Shown here: positions 1 through 5,371 of the stretch, piece after piece | Layout: the number at the start of each line of letters is the position of its first letter | Numbering within the stretch: position 1 is the first letter of the stretch | Assembly: GCA_030692905.1 (NCBI GenBank) | Contig: JAUYBT010000192.1 | Span: 1-8,648, forward strand | Reading direction: 5' to 3' | DNA: 8,648 bases | DNA from: Bacteroidales bacterium | GTDB lineage: Bacteria > Bacteroidota > Bacteroidia > Bacteroidales > VadinHA17 | Translations under genes and position numbers: made by a program | The notes under the pieces: model-generated | Databases searched by the model: none | What the model saw: only the letters and a program-made list of their open reading frames with translations | What the model was told of the DNA's origin: nothing

Positions 1-241
1 CAGACCAGTTTTTTACTCCGACTTCAGGTCCTGATATTACATCTGAATTCGAAAGGCTCAGGTCTGTTTTCCACCAGAAGATGTATGAAACACATGCCAG
101 AAGAAGATATAATGCAAAACCTGTTACGAGAATACCAAAAACAAATTTTATCCTCTCATCAGTAAGGGAGGATTTGGATTTTTCAGAACCTTTTGCAGCT
201 TTAGTACTCTTTTTGCCAACCTCTTCCTTCTCTTTATTCAT
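1..241 (-). CDS. ftsK: FtsK/SpoIIIE DNA translocase, N-terminal 80 codons (partial)
   Basis: FtsK is a septum-anchored ATPase that pumps chromosome ends through the closing division site. Only the start is present: ATG at 241-239 reading leftward, open to the window edge. Residues 1-26 are a charged, lysine-rich cytoplasmic tail. They are followed by DERIKFVFGILVTGFALYLL, the start of the first membrane helix, and then by a periplasmic-type loop ending in VGVKNWS, which matches the loop seen in Bacteroidetes FtsK proteins. The motor and gamma domains lie outside the window, so the call rests on this N-terminal pattern alone. The gene is downstream of the lipoprotein gene on the same strand, but has its own good promoter match at 290-319, so it is probably transcribed separately or from both. 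Confidence 0.78.
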   Translation of the reverse strand, partial: MNKEKEEVGKKSTKAAKGSEKSKSSLTDERIKFVFGILVTGFALYLLLACVSYIFWWKTDLSLSNSDVISGPEVGVKNWS

Positions 242-289
242 ATCTGCCTGAAATTTTGTCAAAACAATAATCGTTTTTTAAACGCAATC

Positions 290-319
290 CAAAGGTAATA
301 ATTTATAGCCTTACACAAA
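290..319 (-). promoter_or_regulatory. Bacteroidetes-type promoter for ftsK
   Basis: Read on the minus strand, TTTG (319-316), an 18-base spacer and TACCTTTG (297-290) fit the Bacteroidetes primary-sigma consensus TTTG/TAnnTTTG. The predicted transcription start is a few bases further left, giving a leader of about 40-45 bases before the ftsK ATG. The 18-base spacing is identical in the two promoters found at 3465-3552. Confidence 0.6.
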
Positions 320-350
320 AAAGATACAAATGATTTCACTATTAGTTGCT

Positions 351-369
351 GTGCCCGGCACCCGGCACC
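351..369. repeat. GC-rich tandem CCCGGCA repeat at the 3' end of the lipoprotein gene
   Basis: Two exact tandem copies of CCCGGCA (354-360 and 361-367) sit in an otherwise AT-rich intergenic stretch and reach the stop codon of the lipoprotein gene. GTGCC at 351-355 can pair with GGCAC at 364-368, so the transcript could form a short stem. No T-run follows on the minus strand, so this is not a classic intrinsic terminator. It may be a copy of a dispersed intergenic repeat. Confidence 0.45.
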
Positions 370-1055
370 TATAGGCTTATCATCTTATTAATAAACTTGT
401 TGATATCTTCCCTTGATACTCTTATGAATTTATCTCTTCTTTCAAATGTCTCATCAGCCATGTCCTTTTTGTATACTGTTTCAGCATTGAAATGCAGCTC
501 ATAAGGACCCATAAAAAAGAAAAAGCTCATAAGGACCCCATCAATCTGGTTGAATGGAGTTGAGGCACTGAAATTCTTTACTTTGATCTCATTTGTATAC
601 CATATATCATAGACCTTCGCCCTGTCAGAGGGGAAAGTCACCTCAGCATTCTTACAGTTGAAACCGCAAATAATTGATGTTTTTGTTGTTTTTCTGACCA
701 CCATTCCTTCCATTGCTTCCAAACCCGGATATAACTCGCCCGGTTCAGCAGCATAATAGTATTTAAATGTGAAAAGGCTGAAGTAAGTATCAAAAATTCC
801 TTTTTCCGGATTGGCCAGGTTGAGAATTCCCGAATTGCCAAATAGAGAAACCATCTCAAACAGTATTTTATCCTTTTTAAATGAAACTATAAGGTTTTTT
901 GGGAGAATCTCTTTTGGCATAGCCCCCAAAGTACCTATATAATCAATATTATAATGGATTTCACCCTGATCTATATACTTGGCTCCTTTTTCTTTACAGG
1001 AGTACCCTGTCATTGCTAAGATCACCGCAATGAACAATACAAAGCTGAATCTCAC
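369..1055 (-). CDS. Lipoprotein of unknown function, 228 aa
   Basis: The protein has a type II (lipoprotein) signal peptide: M-R-F followed by a hydrophobic stretch to residue 18 and a lipobox ending GYSC, with the acylated cysteine at residue 20. It is therefore expected on the outer or inner membrane facing the periplasm. The start is GTG (1055-1053), preceded in frame by a stop codon; the next in-frame ATG (residue 15) would destroy the signal peptide, so GTG is favoured. The mature part is beta-rich in appearance, with CGFNCKNAEVTF, VYDIWYTNEI and a late DGVLMSF segment. These recall DUF4412/GLPGLI-type periplasmic lipoproteins of Bacteroidetes, but I cannot assign a family firmly. Two cysteines in CGFNC could form a disulfide. 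It lies upstream of ftsK on the same strand. An exact 15-base repeat lies inside the 3' part of the gene. Confidence 0.75.
   Translation of the reverse strand: MRFSFVLFIAVILAMTGYSCKEKGAKYIDQGEIHYNIDYIGTLGAMPKEILPKNLIVSFKKDKILFEMVSLFGNSGILNLANPEKGIFDTYFSLFTFKYYYAAEPGELYPGLEAMEGMVVRKTTKTSIICGFNCKNAEVTFPSDRAKVYDIWYTNEIKVKNFSASTPFNQIDGVLMSFFFFMGPYELHFNAETVYKKDMADETFERRDKFIRVSREDINKFINKMISL
496..538. repeat. Exact 15-bp direct repeat, 28-bp period, inside the lipoprotein gene
   Basis: AGCTCATAAGGACCC occurs at 496-510 and again at 524-538, separated by a 13-base A-rich spacer. The period of 28 is not a multiple of three, so the two copies are read in different frames: one gives GPYEL and the other part of VLMS. 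Slippage between the copies would delete 28 bases and shift the frame near the C-terminal end of the lipoprotein. Confidence 0.85.
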
Positions 1056-1143
1056 TTATCTCGTTTTATTTTGAATTATGTAAATGTAGCACTTTTTTTT
1101 ACTTAAATTCTCTCCATTGATAATTATAACATTAATCAGAAAA

Positions 1144-1161
1144 ATATGTTATAAAACATAT
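1144..1161. promoter_or_regulatory. Inverted repeat, operator-like palindrome
   Basis: ATATGTTATAAAACATAT has perfect 7-base arms around a 4-base centre, a size typical of a dimeric regulator's site. It lies in the region between the divergently transcribed lipoprotein gene and the arcC-remnant/arcB unit, so it could act on either. The regulator is not identifiable from the sequence, and AT-rich palindromes also arise by chance. Confidence 0.4.
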
Positions 1162-1194
1162 ATATCGCCGACTTCATTTAATTATGGGCGATAT
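1162..1194. promoter_or_regulatory. Second inverted repeat, possible hairpin or spaced operator
   Basis: ATATCGCC at 1162-1169 and GGCGATAT at 1187-1194 are exact reverse complements separated by 17 bases. This dyad begins at the base immediately after the palindrome at 1144-1161. As RNA it would give an 8-bp stem with a large loop; as DNA it could be two half-sites. No T-run follows on either strand to make it a terminator. Confidence 0.4.
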
Positions 1195-1215
1195 CAGGAA
1201 TTCTTTGGAATTTGG

Positions 1216-1223
1216 TAGTTTTG
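1216..1223 (+). promoter_or_regulatory. Possible -7 element upstream of the arcC remnant/arcB
   Basis: TAGTTTTG fits the Bacteroidetes TAnnTTTG -7 element and would start transcription just before the arcC remnant and arcB. There is no TTTG at the expected 18-20 base upstream spacing, so this is a weak call. Confidence 0.25.
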
Positions 1224-1241
1224 TGATCTTTTAACTTAATA

Positions 1242-1454
1242 TTGATTCAACAAAGTACTTATAATTATGCAGATACATTGAAATACCTCAATGAAGGTCA
1301 GTTTACAAAAGGAAGTATGGCACCTAAGATACAGGCATGTCTTAACTTTATAAAACAAGGCGGAAGAAAAAGTGTTATCACTGAGGCATTTAAGCTGGCA
1401 GATAAAAAATATGGATCAAAAATCACTATGGAATATGAGGACGACAGACGATAA
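1242..1454 (+). pseudogene. arcC: Carbamate kinase C-terminal remnant (about 70 codons)
   Basis: The translated fragment contains YLNEGQFTKGSMAPKIQAC, then NFIKQGG and SVITEAFKLA followed by YGSKITM. This matches the last 60 or so residues of carbamate kinase, where the family reads EGQF/HF-x-x-GSM-x-PK, then a helix with GG, AIIT and a final GT-I segment. Intact carbamate kinase is about 310 residues; the ATP- and carbamate-binding N-terminal parts, including the GGGGIPV segment, are absent upstream. The only starts are TTG at 1242 and an internal ATG at the M of GSM, and a TGA at 1224-1226 closes the frame upstream. The C-terminal ending EYEDDRR is slightly longer than usual. Adjacency to ornithine carbamoyltransferase supports origin from an arginine deiminase (arc) operon. 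It could instead be a retained small protein, but catalysis is not possible. Confidence 0.7.
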
Positions 1455-1459
1455 GTAGT

Positions 1460-1499
1460 ACTTTTTGTTTTTACTTTTATCTTTTTACTTTTGTCTTTT
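1460..1499 (+). repeat. T-rich near-tandem 13-14 base repeats upstream of arcB
   Basis: Three successive units can be read: ACTTTTTGTTTTT (1460-1472), ACTTTTATCTTTTT (1473-1486) and ACTTTTGTCTTTT (1487-1499). A decayed fourth, ATCTTTAAATAC, runs up to the arcB leader. The tract fills the 64-base gap between the arcC remnant and arcB and leaves no recognisable ribosome binding site other than the AT-rich leader. It could be a site of slippage or an A/T-rich upstream element. Confidence 0.6.
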
Positions 1500-1518
1500 A
1501 TCTTTAAATACTAAAACA

Positions 1519-2541
1519 ATGGCTTACAATCTTCACAACCGTCACTTTCTTAAACTGCTTGATTTTACTCCGGAAGAGATAAAATATCTTCTCGACCTGG
1601 CTGCAAAGCTGAAAGAAGCAAAACACAAAGGCACTGAAAAACAGCATCTTAAAGGAAAAAACATAGCATTAATATTTGAAAAAGCATCCACTCGCACCAG
1701 GTGTGCTTTTGAAGTTGCTGCTTACGACCAGGGAGCGCATGTCACATATCTGGGGCCGACCGGTTCTCAAATAGGTCAGAAAGAATCGATGAAAGATACT
1801 GCCCGGGTGCTTGGTGGTATGTACGATGGTATTGAGTATCGTGGTTATGGTCAGGCTGTTGTTGAAGAACTTGCGAAATATGCCGAGGTGCCGGTATGGA
1901 ATGGACTTACCAATGAATTCCATCCCACTCAGATCCTTGCCGATTTCCTGACAATGCTTGAGCACTCTGATAAACCCCTTAACAAAATGGTATTCTGCTA
2001 CCTTGGTGATGCCCGTTATAATATGGGTAACTCGCTTATGGTCGGTTCTGCAAAAATGGGAATAGATTTCAGGATTGCTGCCCCAAAGGCTTGTCAGCCG
2101 GCAGAAGAACTGGTTGCAAAATGTCGTGCTTTTGCAAAGGAGACCGGTGCAAAGATCACAATTACGGATAATGTCGATGAGGCAGTAAAAGGTGCTGATT
2201 TTCTTTATACCGATGTATGGGTATCAATGGGAGAACCTGATTCTGTATGGGAAGAGAGGATTAGTCTGTTAAAACCATACCAGGTTAACATGAAAGTAAT
2301 AGAAAAGACCGGAAACCCTGAGGTGAAATTTCTACACTGCCTGCCTGCATTTCATAACAGGGAGACAAAAGTGGGAGAAGAGATATTCCTGAAATTTGGT
2401 CTCGATGGGATGGAAGTAACCGAAGATGTATTCGAATCAGAACATTCGATTGTTTTCGACGAAGCTGAAAACCGCCTGCATACTATTAAGGCCGTGATGG
2501 TAGCTACGCTATCCACTCCTTCACGAAATAGAAGGTCATAA
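1519..2541 (+). CDS. arcB: Ornithine carbamoyltransferase (probably catabolic)
   Basis: The enzyme interconverts ornithine plus carbamoyl phosphate and citrulline plus phosphate in the cytoplasm. The 340-residue protein carries the full set of family motifs: the carbamoyl-phosphate loop STRTR at 57-61, HPTQ at 135-138, ornithine-binding N168 within GDARYNMGNS, the SMG loop in DVWVSMGE at 232-239, and HCLPAFH at 273-279. The SMG loop marks a true ornithine enzyme as opposed to an acylornithine or putrescine transferase. Start choice: ATG 1519 gives MAYNLHNRHFLKLLDF, the expected family N-terminus; an upstream TTG would add residues read from the T-rich repeats. The family normally ends near MVATLSK; here the tail is STPSRNRRS, read across the 3' end of the convergent DUF456 gene. 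Catabolic versus biosynthetic use is inferred from the adjacent arcC remnant; argF is the alternative name. Confidence 0.93.
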   Translation: MAYNLHNRHFLKLLDFTPEEIKYLLDLAAKLKEAKHKGTEKQHLKGKNIALIFEKASTRTRCAFEVAAYDQGAHVTYLGPTGSQIGQKESMKDTARVLGGMYDGIEYRGYGQAVVEELAKYAEVPVWNGLTNEFHPTQILADFLTMLEHSDKPLNKMVFCYLGDARYNMGNSLMVGSAKMGIDFRIAAPKACQPAEELVAKCRAFAKETGAKITITDNVDEAVKGADFLYTDVWVSMGEPDSVWEERISLLKPYQVNMKVIEKTGNPEVKFLHCLPAFHNRETKVGEEIFLKFGLDGMEVTEDVFESEHSIVFDEAENRLHTIKAVMVATLSTPSRNRRS

Positions 2542-2983
2542 CAAAGGAAGCGGCAAGTTTCAGACCGATACCTGTAAGGAACCCTAACAGACTGCCGAAC
2601 CCTGCCTTAAAAGCATAACCTATATCATCCTTAAATATCATTTCCCCTACAAACGCACCGAATAATGGTCCTAATATTATACCCATCGGACCAAGGAACA
2701 GACCAATTATCAAACCAACGGTTGCACCCCTGGTTCCGTACTTGGAGCCACCGAATCTTTTTGTCCCCCATACCGGAACAATATAATCCAGAACAGTAAC
2801 AACAACTGCAATGGCACCAAGAGTAATTAATATTGGGGTTGTAAAATGACCGAACCGGGTTAAATGAAGTAAAATTAATCCAAGAAAACTGAATGGAGGT
2901 CCGGGTAAAACAGGTACCAGACAACCGATTATTCCAAGGATTATAAGAAGTATTCCTAATATAAGGAGGATATAATCAGACAT
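2504..2983 (-). CDS. DUF456 family membrane protein, 159 aa
   Basis: This is a small, very hydrophobic inner-membrane protein of unknown function. Membrane segments are visible at about residues 3-23, 30-41, 48-68, 87-113 and 128-152, with few charges between them. The central YIVPVWGTKRFGGSKYGTRG (68-86) followed by a glycine-rich helix ending GAFVGEMIF is the DUF456 signature. The LVPVLPGPP turn at 22-30 is also typical. The gene follows the PUR-domain gene by 40 bases on the same strand with no clear promoter match in the gap, so the two are probably cotranscribed. Its stop codon lies inside the last codons of arcB, a 38-base tail-to-tail overlap. No specific function can be given. Confidence 0.88.
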   Translation of the reverse strand: MSDYILLILGILLIILGIIGCLVPVLPGPPFSFLGLILLHLTRFGHFTTPILITLGAIAVVVTVLDYIVPVWGTKRFGGSKYGTRGATVGLIIGLFLGPMGIILGPLFGAFVGEMIFKDDIGYAFKAGFGSLLGFLTGIGLKLAASFVMTFYFVKEWIA

Positions 2984-3023
2984 TTAGAAATATTCATAGA
3001 AAATAACTTATGAAAAGGTCCTT

Positions 3024-3425
3024 CTATTTTTTCCCAAGGTCTTCAAACTCGACGTTTGTGAACTCCCCGGTGGCAAGAGTGCTTTTTTCATCCCTGGTTT
3101 CAACTTCTGACGACAAATTAGGGACTGTTAATACATCTTTGCCATTATCGATATATGTAACAGCATCTTTCAGCCCTTCTGTAAATTTTTCAAAATCTTC
3201 CTTGTAAAGAAAGATCTTATGTTTTTCGTAAAAAATCTTCCCTTCTTTGCCTAAACGCTTCTTGCTTTCAGTAATAGTCAGATAATAATCATCCTTCCGT
3301 GTAGCTTTTACATCAAAAAAGTAAGTTCTTTTTCCGGCACGTACCACCTTAGTGAAAATTTCTTCTTTTACGTATTTTTCATTATGCCCGTTTATGACTT
3401 CCTTAATTCCGGCTTCTTCTTCCAT
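3024..3425 (-). CDS. PUR-alpha-like nucleic-acid-binding protein (DUF3276), 133 aa
   Basis: The core at residues 22-92 (EIFTKVVRAGKRTYFFDVKA, then YYLTITESKKR, then FYEKHKIFLYKEDFEKFTEGL) is the PUR repeat found in Bacteroidetes DUF3276 proteins and related to Borrelia BpuR. The family binds single-stranded DNA or RNA. One PUR repeat is present, so the active form is expected to be a dimer. The N-terminal 20 residues and the acidic C-terminal tail (about 95-133) look unstructured. The start ATG at 3425 is 35-40 bases downstream of a good promoter match on the same strand. It is divergent from nusB and precedes the DUF456 gene. A role in RNA binding or translational control is known for relatives; here it is inference. 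Confidence 0.88.
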   Translation of the reverse strand: MEEEAGIKEVINGHNEKYVKEEIFTKVVRAGKRTYFFDVKATRKDDYYLTITESKKRLGKEGKIFYEKHKIFLYKEDFEKFTEGLKDAVTYIDNGKDVLTVPNLSSEVETRDEKSTLATGEFTNVEFEDLGKK

Positions 3426-3464
3426 TTATAAGTCAGTTAGTGTTAGGGTTTTGTTTTGTATTGT

Positions 3465-3494
3465 CAAATGTAACAATTATTTTATCAAATCAAA
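3465..3494 (-). promoter_or_regulatory. Bacteroidetes-type promoter for the PUR-domain gene
   Basis: Read on the minus strand, TTTG (3494-3491), 18 bases, then TACATTTG (3472-3465) is a full match to TTTG/TAnnTTTG. It would drive the PUR-domain gene and probably DUF456. It is back-to-back with the nusB promoter; the two upstream TTTG elements are 28 bases apart. Confidence 0.65.
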
Positions 3495-3522
3495 ACAGGG
3501 CTGATTAATTTTGCCTGGTTGT

Positions 3523-3552
3523 TTTGAGGGTAAGGGAAAAAGAGTATTTTTG
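3523..3552 (+). promoter_or_regulatory. Bacteroidetes-type promoter for nusB operon
   Basis: TTTG (3523-3526), 18 bases, TATTTTTG (3545-3552) followed by C is a full match to the Bacteroidetes consensus. Transcription would start about 20 bases before the nusB ATG. No other strong promoter match is seen between here and the J-protein gene, which supports a single operon. Confidence 0.65.
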
Positions 3553-3578
3553 CAGCGGAAATCCGAGGTTCTTTATAA

Positions 3579-4544
3579 ATGATAAGCAGAAGATTACTAC
3601 GTATAAAAGCCTTAATGGCTCTTTATGCTTTTAACCGCAGGGAAGATGGAAATCTTGCTAATGCCGAGACAGAACTAATGTTCAGCATTGGTAAGACTTA
3701 CGATCTTTATCACTACCTGCTGCTGCTTGTTCTTGAAGTTGCCGATATTGCCGGCGAGAAGATTGATCAGGCTCTCCGGAAGAGAATGCCCACAGCGGGG
3801 GATCTGAATCCTCAAAGAAGGTTTGTGGATAACCTTGTTATCGCCCAACTGAAAAAAAATCTGGCATTTAAAAGCTATATTTCTTCTAAGAGGCTTTCAT
3901 GGGTTAACTCTTCCCATATCTCCCGTCTGATGTATACTAATATGTTATCCTGGGATATATATGAGGAGTATATGAAGTCGGAAAATCATAATTATTTGTC
4001 CGATAAAAAGTTCATTATCAAGCTTATCACAGATCTATTTTCAAATTCAGAAGATCTCCATTCAAATCTTGAAGAACAGAGTATATATTGGAATGACGAT
4101 ATAGAATATGTGTCGGCTATGGTAGAAAAGACTCTGAAAAAATTTAAAGCTGATTCAGGAGAGAATACCTCCCTGATGACATTATTTAAAAATGTCGAGG
4201 ATGAAGAGTTTGTAAAGATACTTTTCAGAAAAGCTGTCATACATTCAGACAAGTGTTCTGAGCTTATTGATAAAAATACAACTAACTGGGAGGTGGAGCG
4301 GATTGCCCTCATGGACATCCTTGTTATGCGGCTTGCAATAACTGAAATAATTGAGTTTCCTGAAATACCTGTAAAGGTTACTCTCAACGAGTATATTGAA
4401 ATTGCCAAATACTATTGTACTTCAAAAAGTAGTACCTTTGTCAACGGAATTCTCGATAATATTGTTAAAGAAATCCGCGAAAAAGGGCTTTTTAATAAAT
4501 TTGGCAGAGGGTTGGTTGGTGAAGCATTAACAGATGAAAACTGA
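3579..4544 (+). CDS. nusB: Transcription antitermination factor NusB, long Bacteroidetes form
   Basis: NusB pairs with NusE (ribosomal protein S10) and boxA RNA to prevent premature termination in rRNA operons. The start MISRRLLRIKALMALYAF matches the NusB N-terminal helix. The C-terminal domain is clear at about 205-303: NWEVERIALMDILVMRLAIT at 236-255, then PEIPVKVTLNEYIEIAKYY (261-279) and FVNGILDNI (287-295). Typical NusB is about 140 residues; this one has 321 because roughly 180 residues, helical and charged, lie between the first helix and the conserved C-terminal half. That long form is usual in Bacteroidetes, so it is a lineage trait and not a fusion artefact. It is first in the operon, behind a good promoter match. 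Confidence 0.93.
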   Translation: MISRRLLRIKALMALYAFNRREDGNLANAETELMFSIGKTYDLYHYLLLLVLEVADIAGEKIDQALRKRMPTAGDLNPQRRFVDNLVIAQLKKNLAFKSYISSKRLSWVNSSHISRLMYTNMLSWDIYEEYMKSENHNYLSDKKFIIKLITDLFSNSEDLHSNLEEQSIYWNDDIEYVSAMVEKTLKKFKADSGENTSLMTLFKNVEDEEFVKILFRKAVIHSDKCSELIDKNTTNWEVERIALMDILVMRLAITEIIEFPEIPVKVTLNEYIEIAKYYCTSKSSTFVNGILDNIVKEIREKGLFNKFGRGLVGEALTDEN

Positions 4545-4566
4545 TATCCAACATTAAATTATATTT

Positions 4567-5001
4567 ATGAGAAAGATAGTAATAATGGCTTTGGTTCTGA
4601 TAACAATAGTGGCTTCAAATTGTGGTAGCAGCACAAGCAGAAATGCTGGTAATTCCGGATCGCAACCGACCGATACAGGAGCTGTTAAGCTGATTTTTAA
4701 AGAATATGAGCACAATTTCGGAAAAGTTGCAGAAGGAGAGAAGGTTGGGTTTATATTTACATTTGAAAACAAGGGAACAAGCAATCTTGTAATCGCTTCT
4801 GCAACAACAAGCTGCGGATGTACCGTCCCGAAATATGATACCAAACCTATTCCTCCCGGGGGGAATGGAAATCTTGAAGTTGTTTTTGATGCTTCAGGAA
4901 GAAACGGTATGCAGACAAAAACTATCACTGTAAAGTCAAATGCATCAATCCCTGTTGTGTTATTAAGAATAACCGCTGAAGTAGTACCAACACTAAATTA
5001 A
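4567..5001 (+). CDS. DUF1573 domain lipoprotein, 144 aa
   Basis: A lipoprotein signal peptide (MRKIVIMALVLITIVASNC) places the acylated cysteine at residue 19. It is followed by a Ser/Gly/Asn-rich linker to about residue 38. The rest is a single DUF1573 immunoglobulin-like domain: FKEYEHNFGKVAEGEKVGF, FTFENKGTSNLVI, then ATTSCGCTVP with the family's Cys-x-Cys, and PIPPGGNGNLEVVFDASGR. The fold resembles ASH/HYDIN-type beta domains. Function is unknown; periplasmic or envelope location is expected. It begins 22 bases after nusB and ends 21 bases before yajC, so it is almost certainly in the same transcript. Confidence 0.9.
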   Translation: MRKIVIMALVLITIVASNCGSSTSRNAGNSGSQPTDTGAVKLIFKEYEHNFGKVAEGEKVGFIFTFENKGTSNLVIASATTSCGCTVPKYDTKPIPPGGNGNLEVVFDASGRNGMQTKTITVKSNASIPVVLLRITAEVVPTLN

Positions 5002-5022
5002 TAATAATTAATAATTGAAACG

Positions 5023-5352
5023 ATGACCAATTTTGCTTATTTGTTTTTGATGGGTCAACCTGCCGGAACTGCCGGTCAGAGTAATCCCCTTGTGACTTTC
5101 CTTCCACTTATACTTGTTTTTGTTGTTTTCTATTTCTTCATGATCAGGCCTCAGATGAAAAAACAAAAAGAGATGAACAACTACAGAACTTCCCTGAAAA
5201 GAGGCGATAAAGTAGTGACTACCGGTGGAATTTACGGAAGAATATACGAAATAAAGGATAACTATGTAACCATGGATGTTGGCGGGGATGTTAAACTGAA
5301 AGTTGACAAAAGCGCCCTGCTGAAAGATCCTTCAGCTGACGAACAGTATTAA
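5023..5352 (+). CDS. yajC: Sec translocon accessory subunit YajC
   Basis: YajC associates with SecDF and SecYEG in the inner membrane during protein export. The 109-residue protein has one membrane helix at about 23-41 (LVTFLPLILVFVVFYFFM), followed at once by IRPQMKKQKE (41-50), the invariant cytoplasmic junction of the family. The small beta domain begins GDKVVTTGGIYGRIYEIKDN (61-80). The N-terminal 20 residues are rich in Gly, Ala and Gln, as is common in Bacteroidetes YajC. Its length is normal. secD and secF are not in this window. It lies between the DUF1573 and ybbR-like genes. Confidence 0.95.
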   Translation: MTNFAYLFLMGQPAGTAGQSNPLVTFLPLILVFVVFYFFMIRPQMKKQKEMNNYRTSLKRGDKVVTTGGIYGRIYEIKDNYVTMDVGGDVKLKVDKSALLKDPSADEQY

Positions 5353-5371
5353 ACTTCTCTTTATTAAACCT

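Noticed and set aside
351..369. Intrinsic terminator for the lipoprotein gene
   Set aside because: A stem is possible, but no T-run follows on the minus strand and the repeat overlaps the stop codon.
1081..1088. TACATTTA on the minus strand as a -7 element for the lipoprotein gene
   Set aside because: The last base departs from TAnnTTTG and there is no TTTG at the expected upstream distance, so I did not list it as a promoter.
1669..1965. 98-codon open frame antisense to arcB
   Set aside because: It is opposite conserved OTC motifs (STRTR to HPTQ) and has no family resemblance.
2631..2924. 97-codon frame on the minus strand within the DUF456 gene
   Set aside because: It is a shifted frame of the real gene with a Cys/Trp/Tyr-rich composition typical of out-of-frame translation.
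3992..4408. 138-codon open frame antisense to nusB
   Set aside because: It lies wholly within nusB, has a Ser/Ile-rich composition with no recognisable domain, and nusB is clearly the coding frame.
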